From Sphingopyxis terrae subsp. terrae NBRC 15098 (GTDB taxonomy: Bacteria > Pseudomonadota > Alphaproteobacteria > Sphingomonadales > Sphingomonadaceae), in contig NZ_CP013342.1 in the NCBI RefSeq assembly GCF_001610975.1, positions 2,179,001-2,243,000 of the forward strand: a stretch of DNA of 64,000 bases. Direction: 5' to 3'. A model generated the notes under the pieces. That model did no database searches. It saw only the letters and a list, made by a program, of their open reading frames with translations, and was not told the origin of the DNA. This document shows, in pieces, positions 1 to 8,010 of the stretch. Made by a program: the position numbers and the translations under genes. Each line of letters opens with the position of its first letter. Within the stretch, counting starts at the first letter, position 1.

Positions 1-420
1 GATAATGCCGCCGCCGCTTGTCGTCATCGCGCGGGTCAGCGTGGCGGTCATTGCGGGCGCGCCGCCGCCTGCGCGGGTCAGTGTCGCCGAATTGCTGCCG
101 CTGACAGTGATCAGCAGCAGGCCGCCGGTACCCTGGAATACCCCGCGCTGCGCGCCGCTGCCGGCGAGCGTGACGCCGCCCGCCGAGCCGCGCGCATTGG
201 TCGCCGGATTGACCGTCACCGTGCCCCCGGTCGCGCCGCTGACGATCGTGCCGAAATCGAGGTCGTCGGTCTTGATGAGCGTGTTCGGCCGCACCACCGC
301 GGCATTCGCGGTGCCGGTCGTCTCGGCCGCCGATGCGGACGGCCCCATCAGCGCCGCTGCCGTGGCAGCGGCGGCGAGGCATAAGGCCATCGGTCGGAAG
401 TTGGTCCCTTGAATCCCCAC
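1..420 (-). CDS. DUF4402 domain exported protein (partial, runs off window)
   Basis: The reverse strand is open from a GTG at 420 to the window edge, so the C-terminus is missing. The GTG is preceded by AGGAG with 7-nt spacing; an in-frame ATG at 390 is the alternative start. The N-terminus is a Sec signal peptide (alanine/leucine-rich core ending ASA). The mature part carries the DUF4402 pattern: 'LDFGTIV', then a Gly/Thr-rich strand region 'GGTVTVNP' and 'GVTLAG'. DUF4402 proteins are secreted beta-sandwich proteins of unknown role, often in tandem in sphingomonads. A second copy lies at 808-1383 on the same strand and shares the 'NDLDFGDI' and 'RLAPDGTR' type motifs. Family placement is fairly sure; function is unknown. 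Confidence 0.75.
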   Translation of the reverse strand, partial: MGIQGTNFRPMALCLAAAATAAALMGPSASAAETTGTANAAVVRPNTLIKTDDLDFGTIVSGATGGTVTVNPATNARGSAGGVTLAGSGAQRGVFQGTGGLLLITVSGSNSATLTRAGGGAPAMTATLTRAMTTSGGGII

Positions 421-532
421 GATTCTGCTCCTGTCCGGCACACTATGCCAGCAGGGCATGAAGGGAGGATGCGCAGGCATGGTAAAGCGGGTCTTTACCT
501 TTGCGCGGAGGCGGTGCGTCAGGCCCCCGACT

Positions 533-736
533 CTATGCCTTGTCAGCGACCCCGCCGATCAGCACGAAACGCCGATCGCAATAGCCGCAATCGACGTACC
601 CATCGTCGGGATCGATCTCCAGCCAGACGCGCGGGTGGCCGAGCGCGGCGTTGGCGAGCCCGTCGCCCGTGCCGTCGCATGCGATGCGGGTCTTGGACGT
701 GCGGATCGTTTCGGGAGCGGGTGCAGGCTGGGTCAT
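533..736 (-). CDS. Zinc-finger CHCC domain protein
   Basis: Small protein of 67 aa if started at the ATG at 736; an upstream start at 772 would add 12 residues. It carries the CHCC pattern of the NDUFS6-like zinc-finger family: 'ACDG', 'GHPRVWLEI', then 'VDCGYCDRRFVL', giving Cys, His and a Cys-x2-Cys pair as metal ligands. In alphaproteobacteria this stand-alone domain is widespread and is related to a complex I accessory subunit; its separate role is unclear. The gene stands alone between the two DUF4402 genes. Confidence 0.8.
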   Translation of the reverse strand: MTQPAPAPETIRTSKTRIACDGTGDGLANAALGHPRVWLEIDPDDGYVDCGYCDRRFVLIGGVADKA

Positions 737-807
737 CGACGCGCCTTTAGCAAGCAGGTGCGGGCGGGGCAATCGGTCTCGATCGCTCCGCCCGCAACGG
801 GCGACGC

Positions 808-1383
808 TTACAGATAGTTCAGCGTGATCGTGAAGGTGCCGCTGTAGTCGCCGGGCGCCTGATTGGCATTGACCTCCAGCGTCGCGCCGACTGGAAAATT
901 ATAATTGCCCAGCGCCGAGGTGATGCGGAAGCGCGTCGGCGAGGTCGAGAGGATCGCGGTCGGGGTGCTGCCGATCTCGAAATCGCGCACGCGCATCCGC
1001 TGGCCGGGGCCGGTGATCCAGATGCTGTTCGAACCGAGCGAGATATTGACCTGGCGATTGTAGCTGCCGAGCCCGGCGAAGCGCGCCGGTTCGCCCGAAC
1101 TGCCCGCGAGCGTCGCGCCGCCGGTGCGGCTGCGCGTGCCGTCGGGGGCAAGCCGCACGGTGCCGGCGCTGCCCGAGGCGATGATGTCGCCGAAATCGAG
1201 GTCGTTGACCTTGAAGAAGGACAGCGGCCGCAGCACGATCGCTTCGGCCTGTGCCTGCGTCGTCGATTGCGGCGATGTGGTCTGGGCATGCGCCGCCGGT
1301 CCGATCGCCGGAGCCGTCAGCAGAGCGCACGCTGCGAAGCCGCGCAGTATGGCGCGCGGGTCGATGATGTGTCTGGTCCTCAC
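808..1383 (-). CDS. DUF4402 domain exported protein
   Basis: 191 aa, starting at a GTG preceded by a strong AAGGGGGG ribosome binding site. Residues about 10-33 form a Sec signal peptide ending AHA. The mature part shows the DUF4402 layout: 'VNDLDFGDIIASGSAGTV', 'GGATLAGSSGEPARF', and a C-terminal strand pattern ending 'YSGTFTITLNYL', which resembles the end of pilin-like or spore-coat-U-like beta proteins. It is probably secreted or periplasmic. It pairs with the partial homologue at 1-420, suggesting a tandem duplication. Function is not known. Confidence 0.8.
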   Translation of the reverse strand: MRTRHIIDPRAILRGFAACALLTAPAIGPAAHAQTTSPQSTTQAQAEAIVLRPLSFFKVNDLDFGDIIASGSAGTVRLAPDGTRSRTGGATLAGSSGEPARFAGLGSYNRQVNISLGSNSIWITGPGQRMRVRDFEIGSTPTAILSTSPTRFRITSALGNYNFPVGATLEVNANQAPGDYSGTFTITLNYL

Positions 1384-1493
1384 GCATCCCCCCTTAGCGG
1401 TGAGGTCGCAAAATATGCTTACAGCTTATGGTAAAGAAAAGCTTGCCGCCGAGGCCCTTTCGCACCCGCACCGGCGCGGCTATGGAAGGCGCC

Positions 1494-2417
1494 ATGAGTG
1501 AAGCCGCCATCCGCATCGACGCCGTTTCCAAAATCTATGCCGGGGGCAAGCAAGCGCTCGACAATGTCAGTTTCGATGTGCCGCGAGGTCAGATATTCGG
1601 ACTGCTCGGCCCGAACGGCGCGGGCAAGTCGACGCTGATCAACATCCTCGCGGGGCTGGTCAACAAGACCAGCGGCCATGCGAGCATCTGGGGCTTCGAC
1701 ATCGACGCCGACCCGCGCAACGCCAAATATTCGATCGGTATCGTGCCGCAGGAAATCGTCTTCGATCCATTTTTCACGCCGTTCGAGACGCTGGAGAACC
1801 AGGCGGGCCTGTATGCCGTGCCGAAGGGCAAGCGCATTTCGGACGAATTGCTGGCGGCGGTGCACCTTAGCGACAAGCGCGATGCCTATGCGCGCACGCT
1901 GTCAGGCGGCATGAAGCGCCGCCTGCTCGTCGCCAAGGCGATGGTCCATTCGCCGCCGATCATCGTGCTCGACGAACCCACCGCGGGGGTCGATATCGAA
2001 CTGAGGCAGCAGCTTTGGGAATATGTGCAAAGCCTCAACGACCGCGGCGTAACGGTGGTGCTGACGACGCATTATCTGGAAGAAGCCGAGGAGCTGTGCG
2101 ACCGTATCGCGATCATTAACCACGGCAAGCTGATCGCCAACAAGCCGACGCGCGAGCTGGTCGACATGGCGCGCGAGAAGATCGTCGTCGTGACGCTGGA
2201 TGCCGATGTCAGCGTGCTGCCGTCGCACTCTGCCTTCGACAAGGTCGAGCGCGAGGGCGAACGGGGGCTGGCGATCAGCTACAACAAGGATCGCACCAAC
2301 GCGGGCGAGGTGCTCGCGGCGGTGAATGCGATGGGGCATGGCATCGTCGACGTGTCGACGCGCGAGGCCGACCTTGAGGATGTGTTCCTGAATTTGACGC
2401 GCGCGGCGAATGGCTGA
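1494..2417 (+). CDS. ABC transporter ATP-binding protein (YadG-like)
   Basis: 307 aa from ATG 1494 (GGAAGG just upstream; the reading frame continues upstream to 1428 but with non-family sequence). It has Walker A 'GPNGAGKST', Q-loop 'VPQEIVFD', signature 'LSGGMKRRL', Walker B 'IIVLDEPTAGVD' and H-loop 'TTHYLEEAEEL', followed by a C-terminal domain typical of exporter-type single ATPases. No permease gene is adjacent: the next gene, nadB, overlaps the stop codon by 8 nt. The membrane partner must lie elsewhere or the gene is an orphan. Substrate unknown. Confidence 0.88.
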   Translation: MSEAAIRIDAVSKIYAGGKQALDNVSFDVPRGQIFGLLGPNGAGKSTLINILAGLVNKTSGHASIWGFDIDADPRNAKYSIGIVPQEIVFDPFFTPFETLENQAGLYAVPKGKRISDELLAAVHLSDKRDAYARTLSGGMKRRLLVAKAMVHSPPIIVLDEPTAGVDIELRQQLWEYVQSLNDRGVTVVLTTHYLEEAEELCDRIAIINHGKLIANKPTRELVDMAREKIVVVTLDADVSVLPSHSAFDKVEREGERGLAISYNKDRTNAGEVLAAVNAMGHGIVDVSTREADLEDVFLNLTRAANG

Positions 2418-3996
2418 GGCCGCGACCCACGACGTCATCATCGTCGGTTCCGGCGCGGCGGGGCTGACAGCGGCGATCGCGCTGGCGGAGCATTGCCGTG
2501 TTCTCGTGCTTGCGAAGGGCGAGCTGACCGGCGGGTCGACCGCCTGGGCACAGGGCGGGATCGCGGCGGTACTCGACGCGGGCGACACGTTCGAAAATCA
2601 TATCAACGATACGATGATCGCGGGGGCCGGGCTCAACCGGCGCGAGACGGTCGAGTTCGTCGTCGAAAATGCGCCCCACGCGATCGAGCGGCTGATCGAA
2701 ATGGGCGTGCCCTTCAACAAGGAGGCCGAGGCGCTGCACCTGACGCGCGAGGGTGGCCATTCGCACCGCCGCATCGTCCACGTCGACGATGCGACCGGCT
2801 GGGCGGTGCAGGCGGCGCTGCTCAAGACCGCCGAGGCGCATCCGAATATCACGCTGCTGCCGGGACAGGCGTGCATCGACCTGATCAGTGGACGTCATGA
2901 GCTACGCTATTCGGGGTCGGGCCATGTCTGGGGCGTCTATGCGCTCGACGAAAAGACGGGGAAGGTCCACGCGCATGTCGGCCGCGCGACCATATTGGCG
3001 AGCGGCGGGGCGGGGCGCGTCTATCAATTTTCGACCGCGCCGCGCGGCGCGACGGGTGACGGCATCGCGATGGCGTGGCGCGCGGGCGCGCGCGTTTCCA
3101 ACATGGAAATGATGCAGTTCCACCCGACCTGCCTTTACAATCTGGAGGTCAAGAATTTCCTGATTACCGAGGCGGTGCGCGGCGAGGGCGGGATATTGAA
3201 GCATCCCGTCACCGGCCATCGCTATATGCCCGATTACGACCCGCGCGCCGAACTGGCGCCGCGTGATATCGTGGCGCGCGCGAACGACGATCAGATCAAG
3301 CGCTTCGGCCTCGACTATGTCCACCTCGACATCAGCCAAAAGGACCCCGATTTCGTCGCGGGGCATTTCCCGAACATCCACGAAAAGCTGCTGACGCTGG
3401 GTATCGACATGACGAAGCAGCCGATCCCGGTGGTGCCGGCGCAGCATTATACCTGCGGCGGCATCCTGATCGACCTTGACGGCCGCACCGACCTGCCGGG
3501 GCTCTATGCGGCGGGAGAATGCACCGAAAGCGGGCTGCACGGAGCCAACCGCCTGGCGTCCAACTCGCTGCTCGAATGTTTCGTCTTCGGCGAGGCGGCG
3601 GCGAAGGATATCATCGCCCGCTGGAACCAGCTCGAAACGCCGCCGCCGATCCGCGCGTGGGATGAAAGCCGCGTCACCGATTCGGACGAGGAAGTCGTCA
3701 TCAAGCAGAACTGGACCGAGATCCGCCGCTTCATGTGGAACTATGTCGGCATCGTGCGCACGACGAAGCGGCTGGAGCGCGCGCAGCACCGTATCAACAT
3801 GATGACGCACGAGGTCGAGGATTATTACGGACATTTCCGCGTGACGACCGATCTGATCGAGCTGCGCAACCTGCTCCAGTGCGCCGACCTGATCGTGCGC
3901 AGCGCCCTGCATCGCAAGGAAAGCCGCGGGCTGCACTATACGCTCGATTACCCGCGTCTGCTTCCTGAGGCACGCGACACGGTGCTGGTTCCTTAA
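2410..3996 (+). CDS. nadB: L-aspartate oxidase
   Basis: 528 aa, usual length for NadB. This FAD enzyme oxidises L-aspartate to iminoaspartate, the first step of de novo NAD synthesis. The N-terminus has the dinucleotide-binding motif 'GSGAAGLTA', then 'STAWAQGGIAAVL', the substrate-loop 'HLTREGGHSHRRIVH', 'EMMQFHPT' and 'ESGLHGANRLASNSLLE', all hallmarks of the succinate dehydrogenase/fumarate reductase flavoprotein family, with the aspartate oxidase C-terminal helical domain. The start overlaps the ABC ATPase gene by 8 nt, implying translational coupling. nadA and nadC are not in the window. Confidence 0.93.
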   Translation: MAEAATHDVIIVGSGAAGLTAAIALAEHCRVLVLAKGELTGGSTAWAQGGIAAVLDAGDTFENHINDTMIAGAGLNRRETVEFVVENAPHAIERLIEMGVPFNKEAEALHLTREGGHSHRRIVHVDDATGWAVQAALLKTAEAHPNITLLPGQACIDLISGRHELRYSGSGHVWGVYALDEKTGKVHAHVGRATILASGGAGRVYQFSTAPRGATGDGIAMAWRAGARVSNMEMMQFHPTCLYNLEVKNFLITEAVRGEGGILKHPVTGHRYMPDYDPRAELAPRDIVARANDDQIKRFGLDYVHLDISQKDPDFVAGHFPNIHEKLLTLGIDMTKQPIPVVPAQHYTCGGILIDLDGRTDLPGLYAAGECTESGLHGANRLASNSLLECFVFGEAAAKDIIARWNQLETPPPIRAWDESRVTDSDEEVVIKQNWTEIRRFMWNYVGIVRTTKRLERAQHRINMMTHEVEDYYGHFRVTTDLIELRNLLQCADLIVRSALHRKESRGLHYTLDYPRLLPEARDTVLVP

Positions 3997-4003
3997 ACGC
4001 ACA

Positions 4004-4033
4004 GCGCGCCGCGGATATTGCACCACGGCGCGC
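4004..4033. terminator. Possible nadB/amidohydrolase convergent terminator hairpin
   Basis: A perfect 8-bp inverted repeat (GCGCGCCG / CGGCGCGC) lies just after the nadB stop in the 227-bp gap between the convergent genes nadB and the M20 hydrolase. No T-tract follows, so it is at best a weak or Rho-assisted terminator. The rest of the gap (4034-4223) holds further GC-rich palindromes and no gene. Confidence 0.35.
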
Positions 4034-4223
4034 CGGCTTACGCCCTGCCTCCCCATGACCCCGCGATGCGGCGCGGGGCCGAAGGCCCCACCTCCGGGAG
4101 CGGCCAGAGCGGCCCGGAAGGGCCGCCGGCGATGAAGGGATCGCAGCGGTCGACCGGAACGCCCCCACCATGCGGCGCCAATTCCTGCTGCGCATTGACC
4201 GAAGTCAAAAAAGCGCCGGTGCG

Positions 4224-5444
4224 TCAGGCAAAACCCTCGTTCAAAAAGCGTTCGGCGAGGGCGGCGTGGAGGGCGGCGCCGCGGGCCATGACCTTTTCGT
4301 CGAGTATCATGCGGTTCGAGTGGAGGCCGCAGCACTGGCGCCAGTCGCTGCCCGCCTCGCTGGCGCCGAGCCAGAACATCGCGCCGGGCACTTTTTCGAG
4401 CACATAGGCGAAATCTTCAGCCCCCATCACCGGATTGTCCATCGTCAGCCAGGCCGCCTCGCCGAATGCCTCTTCGACGACGCTCTGACCGAAGGCGGCG
4501 GCGCGGCTGTCGCACACGGTGACGGGGAAGCCCTCCTCGATTACGACCTCGGCGGTGCAGCCATGCGCTTCGGCGATCGCGGGGACGAGGCGCCGCAGTT
4601 CGGCGGCGACCATCGCGCGGCGATGCGGCGACAAGGTGCGGATCGTGCCCTGCATGTCCGCGGTTTCGGGGATGATGTTGTTTGTCGTGCCCGCGGCGAT
4701 TTTGGCGATGGTGATGACGGCGGGATCGAAGACCGAGATGCGGCGCGTCACCATTGTCTGGATCGCGGTGACGATCGCGCAGGCGACGGGGATGGGGTCG
4801 ATCGCATCCTGCGGCATGGAGGCGTGGCCGCCGGCGCCCTTGACGGTGATCGAGAGGACGTCGGACGAAGCGAGCAGCGGCCCGGCGCGCCCCGCGAAGA
4901 TGCCGTGCGGCGCGTTGGGCATGATGTGGAGCGCGAAGGCCGCGTCGGGCAGCGGATCGATCAGCCCGTCGTCGAGCATAAACCGCGCGCCGTGATGCCC
5001 TTCCTCGCCGGGCTGGAACATGAACATCACCGTGCCGGGCAGGCGGTCGCGCGCCGCACAGAGCAGCTTCGCCGCGCCGACAAGCATCGCGACATGTGTA
5101 TCATGGCCGCAGGCATGCATCGCGCCGCTGGTTTCCGAGGTGAATGCGAGGCCCGTATCCTCGACCAGCGGCAGCGCGTCCATGTCGCCGCGCAGCAGCA
5201 CAGTGCGCGCGTTCCCGCCATTCCCCGCCAAACCCCCGCGCAGGATCGCGACCAGCCCCGTGGTCGACGGCCCTTCGCGAAATTCGAGCGGCAGGCCGGC
5301 GAGAGCGTCCTTGATCTTGGCGAGCGTCTTGGGATTCTGAAGGCCGAGTTCCGGCTCGCGGTGGATAGCGCGGCGCAGATCGACGAGATCATCAAGGAGG
5401 GTTTCGGCCTCGGCGGGCCAGCGGCTTGTTTCGGTCAGCGTCAT
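4224..5444 (-). CDS. M20 family metallo-amidohydrolase (hippurate hydrolase-like)
   Basis: 406 aa from ATG 5444, with an upstream GTG at 5471 as alternative. Members hydrolyse N-acyl amino acids in the cytoplasm with a two-metal centre. Visible motifs are 'LRGDMDALPL', 'HACGHDTHVAM' (metal His/Asp), 'FQPGEEGHHGA' (catalytic Glu and metal ligand), 'HIMPNAP', and the C-terminal metal-binding 'MGAEDFAYVLEKVPG'. The amidohydrolase subgroup (hippurate hydrolase/IAA-amino acid hydrolase) is supported; the exact substrate is not. It lies downstream of the acyl-CoA dehydrogenase and membrane protein on the same strand, 55 nt or less from the latter. Confidence 0.87.
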   Translation of the reverse strand: MTLTETSRWPAEAETLLDDLVDLRRAIHREPELGLQNPKTLAKIKDALAGLPLEFREGPSTTGLVAILRGGLAGNGGNARTVLLRGDMDALPLVEDTGLAFTSETSGAMHACGHDTHVAMLVGAAKLLCAARDRLPGTVMFMFQPGEEGHHGARFMLDDGLIDPLPDAAFALHIMPNAPHGIFAGRAGPLLASSDVLSITVKGAGGHASMPQDAIDPIPVACAIVTAIQTMVTRRISVFDPAVITIAKIAAGTTNNIIPETADMQGTIRTLSPHRRAMVAAELRRLVPAIAEAHGCTAEVVIEEGFPVTVCDSRAAAFGQSVVEEAFGEAAWLTMDNPVMGAEDFAYVLEKVPGAMFWLGASEAGSDWRQCCGLHSNRMILDEKVMARGAALHAALAERFLNEGFA

Positions 5445-5499
5445 CTCTCGATCCTCGACTGGGGGCGTCACGCGATCCTAGAACGTCGCCGCCGGCTTG

Positions 5500-6726
5500 T
5501 CAGCCTGCCGCGGCGCGGCCGAGGGTCAGCACGGCGAGCGCGATGGCGATGGCGCTGCCGTGCAGGACGATGCGGCCCCAGCGGGTCGGGGCGGGGTCGA
5601 TCCATTCGACGACGAGTGCGGTCGCCGACTGGATGCCATAATAGAGAACGAAGGCTTTGGACGCCCAGGCGATGACGGTGAAGATGTCGCCCGCCCACAC
5701 CACCGCGATCGAGGCTGATGCTGCGATGACATAGCCGATAGCGACGGGGATTCGCTGGCGCGAGGCGCCGGCGACGAGGCCGCTGGCGCCGTTGAGATCG
5801 GCCACCGCCGCCGAAAGCTGCGACAGAAGGGCGGCGACGATGATCGCCGGCGCAACGAGGGTGCCGACGGGGCGCAGCAGTTCGATGACATGGGTGTCGC
5901 CGCCCTCGGGCGGCAGGCGCCCGTCGAGCCACGGCGTCAGGAGGCCGATGAAGAGCATGTAGACGACGAAGGCGATCCACTGCGCATGGCGCATCGTGCG
6001 CACTCGCGTCGCGCGGTCGTAGCTGTCGCCGAGGTAGCGAGACGTTTCGAACCCCTGGACGAGGATGATGAGGCCGAGCAGGATGCGGACCGCGTCGAAA
6101 CCCTCCGCCTGGTCGGCGAGCGGACGGACCGCGACCGTTCCCGCCGCGACTTCCGACCCCAGCGCCCAGGCGAGCGCGGCGATGAGCGCGGCGATCATCG
6201 CCAGCTTAAGCCCGACCGAGCCCAGCTCGACATGCTCGAGCCAGCGCAGACCGCCGAAATAGCCGAGGGTGCCGAGCAGCGCGAGGATCGCGGTCGTCAT
6301 CCCGTGCGCAACCACCGGATCGACGACGCCGAACGCCTTGAGCGCGAAATCGGCGAGCAGGTCGAGATAATAAGCGACCGAGACGAAATAGGCGAGGATC
6401 AGCGCAAGATCGGCGGCGCGGTCGAGCCAGAGCAGCACCGGCGGCGGCGATTCGGCCGCGAGCATCGGTTCGAGGCGACTGATATTGTCGCGCACCGCAA
6501 GGCCGAAAAGATAGGAAATGGCGCAGAGCGCCGCCATCGCCGCGACCGCATAATGGCCCGCGACATGGCCAAGGATCGGCCCCGCGACGAGGAAGCCTGA
6601 CCCGATGATCGACGCGAGTGGCGTGACGGTCGCGCGCCAGTCGCGCGAGCGCAGCAGCGGCGGCGACAGCATCACCGCCGCGGTCGCGACGGCGACGACG
6701 AGCAGAACGAGGTTGGTCGAACTCAC
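5500..6726 (-). CDS. Polytopic membrane protein, APC-transporter-like, unknown substrate
   Basis: 408 aa from GTG 6726. The start codon overlaps the stop of the acyl-CoA dehydrogenase gene (GTGA), so it is translationally coupled. About twelve hydrophobic segments cover the whole protein. The early 'ASIIGSGFLVAGPIL' followed by long hydrophobic helices recalls the first helix of amino acid-polyamine-organocation or Na+/solute transporters, but I do not recognise a specific family. The reading frame extends upstream to 7371, but that part is out-of-frame sequence of the dehydrogenase gene. Coupling suggests a link with the acyl-CoA substrate or an imported acid, which is inference only. Confidence 0.72.
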   Translation of the reverse strand: MSSTNLVLLVVAVATAAVMLSPPLLRSRDWRATVTPLASIIGSGFLVAGPILGHVAGHYAVAAMAALCAISYLFGLAVRDNISRLEPMLAAESPPPVLLWLDRAADLALILAYFVSVAYYLDLLADFALKAFGVVDPVVAHGMTTAILALLGTLGYFGGLRWLEHVELGSVGLKLAMIAALIAALAWALGSEVAAGTVAVRPLADQAEGFDAVRILLGLIILVQGFETSRYLGDSYDRATRVRTMRHAQWIAFVVYMLFIGLLTPWLDGRLPPEGGDTHVIELLRPVGTLVAPAIIVAALLSQLSAAVADLNGASGLVAGASRQRIPVAIGYVIAASASIAVVWAGDIFTVIAWASKAFVLYYGIQSATALVVEWIDPAPTRWGRIVLHGSAIAIALAVLTLGRAAAG

Positions 6727-7895
6727 CGACCGCCGAAGAGCTGCCGCCCCGCCAGATCGAGCATGATTTCCTCGCTGCCGCCGCCGATCGCGTTGACGCG
6801 AACCTCGCGGTAGATGCGTTCGACCTTGCTGCCAGTGATGTAGCTCGCGCCGCCCAGCACCTGCGCCGCCTCGCGCGCGACCGCCTCGAGCATCCGGGTC
6901 GCCTGCACCTTGAGCATCGCGAAATCGGCGGGGCGGTCCTTGCCGGTCTTCACCTGCCAAGCGCAGAGGTCGACCCACGCCTGCGTCGCTTCGATCTGGC
7001 GTTCCATATCGGCGAGCTTGATGCGGATCGACTGGTGGCCGACGAGCGGCTTGCCGAACGTCTCGCGGTTCTGCGCCCATTCTACGGCCTCGGCGAGCGC
7101 GACGCGGGCATAGGCGCAGCAGCCCATCGCCATGCCGAGCCGTTCCGAATTGAAGTTGCGCATGATGCCGATGAAGCCGCCGTTCTCGGGCCCGATCAGG
7201 TTTGCAGCGGGGACGCGGACGTCCGCGAAATGGATCGCCGCGGTGTCGCTGCAGCGCCAGCCCATCTTGTCGAGCCGCGTGCGTTCGACGCCGGGTGCGT
7301 CCATGTCGATGAGCAGCAGCGAGATGCCGCCCGCGCCCGGACCGCCGGTGCGCACCGCGCAGGTCAACCAATCGGCGCGCATGCCGCTGGTGATGAACAT
7401 CTTGCCGCCATTGACAACATAATCGTCGCCGTCGCGCACCGCCGTCGTCTTGAGGTTGGCGACGTCGCTGCCGCCGCCCGCTTCGGTAATGCCGAGCGCG
7501 ATGATCTTGTCCCCAGCGAGCACGGGCGGCGCGACCCGCTGTTTCAATTCGTCCGAGCCCAGCGCGAGGATCGGCGGCAGGCCGATGCCGTGCGTCATCA
7601 GCGAGGCACCGAGTCCGCCCGCGCCGACCGCGGCGAGCTCCTCGGTCAGAACGAGGCCGTGGAAATTGTCGAAGCCTTCGGAATGGCCGCCATATTGCTC
7701 GGGGTAGCGCAGGCCAAGTATACCCGCTTCCGCCGCCTTCTTGTGCAGCGCGCGCGGCAACTCGCCCTCGGCCTCCCAGCGGTCGATGTGCGGTGCGATC
7801 TCGCGTTCGACGAAGCGGCGGACGCTTTGCGCCAGCGCCTCGTGGGTTTCGTCATAATAGGGGGAACGGGCGCACCAATCGTCGAAAGCAGTCAT
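6723..7895 (-). CDS. Acyl-CoA dehydrogenase family protein
   Basis: 390 aa from ATG 7895, the usual family length; the frame is open further upstream but the added residues are not family-like. FAD-dependent alpha,beta-dehydrogenation of an acyl-CoA. Motifs: N-terminal helical domain 'VRRFVEREIAPHIDRWEAEG', FAD/substrate loop 'GITEAGGGSDVANLKTTAVRDGDDYVVNGGK', and C-terminal 'QVLGGASYITGSKVERIYREVR'. The C-terminal segment reads 'IGGGSEEIM' instead of 'YEGTSEI', so the catalytic base is probably at the alternative position used by some subgroups. It is coupled by a GTGA overlap to the membrane protein downstream. Confidence 0.9.
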   Translation of the reverse strand: MTAFDDWCARSPYYDETHEALAQSVRRFVEREIAPHIDRWEAEGELPRALHKKAAEAGILGLRYPEQYGGHSEGFDNFHGLVLTEELAAVGAGGLGASLMTHGIGLPPILALGSDELKQRVAPPVLAGDKIIALGITEAGGGSDVANLKTTAVRDGDDYVVNGGKMFITSGMRADWLTCAVRTGGPGAGGISLLLIDMDAPGVERTRLDKMGWRCSDTAAIHFADVRVPAANLIGPENGGFIGIMRNFNSERLGMAMGCCAYARVALAEAVEWAQNRETFGKPLVGHQSIRIKLADMERQIEATQAWVDLCAWQVKTGKDRPADFAMLKVQATRMLEAVAREAAQVLGGASYITGSKVERIYREVRVNAIGGGSEEIMLDLAGRQLFGGR

Positions 7896-8010
7896 ACCCC
7901 GATGCTGCGCCCGGTTGACGTAAACGTCAAGGGAAGCGCGACCTTGCGGTGGCGTACAGACGATAAATTTCGGCTCGATTTCCTCGCCATGCACCTTAAG
8001 GTCGCCATCT

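Noticed and set aside
4170..5675. 501-codon plus-strand frame opposite the M20 hydrolase
   Set aside because: Antisense to a gene with complete metal-site motifs; the translated sequence is repetitive in Arg, Gly and Asp with no domain.
6727..7371. Long upstream extension of the minus-strand membrane protein frame
   Set aside because: The extra residues are Arg/His-rich and lie out of frame within the acyl-CoA dehydrogenase gene; the coupled GTG at 6726 is the better start.
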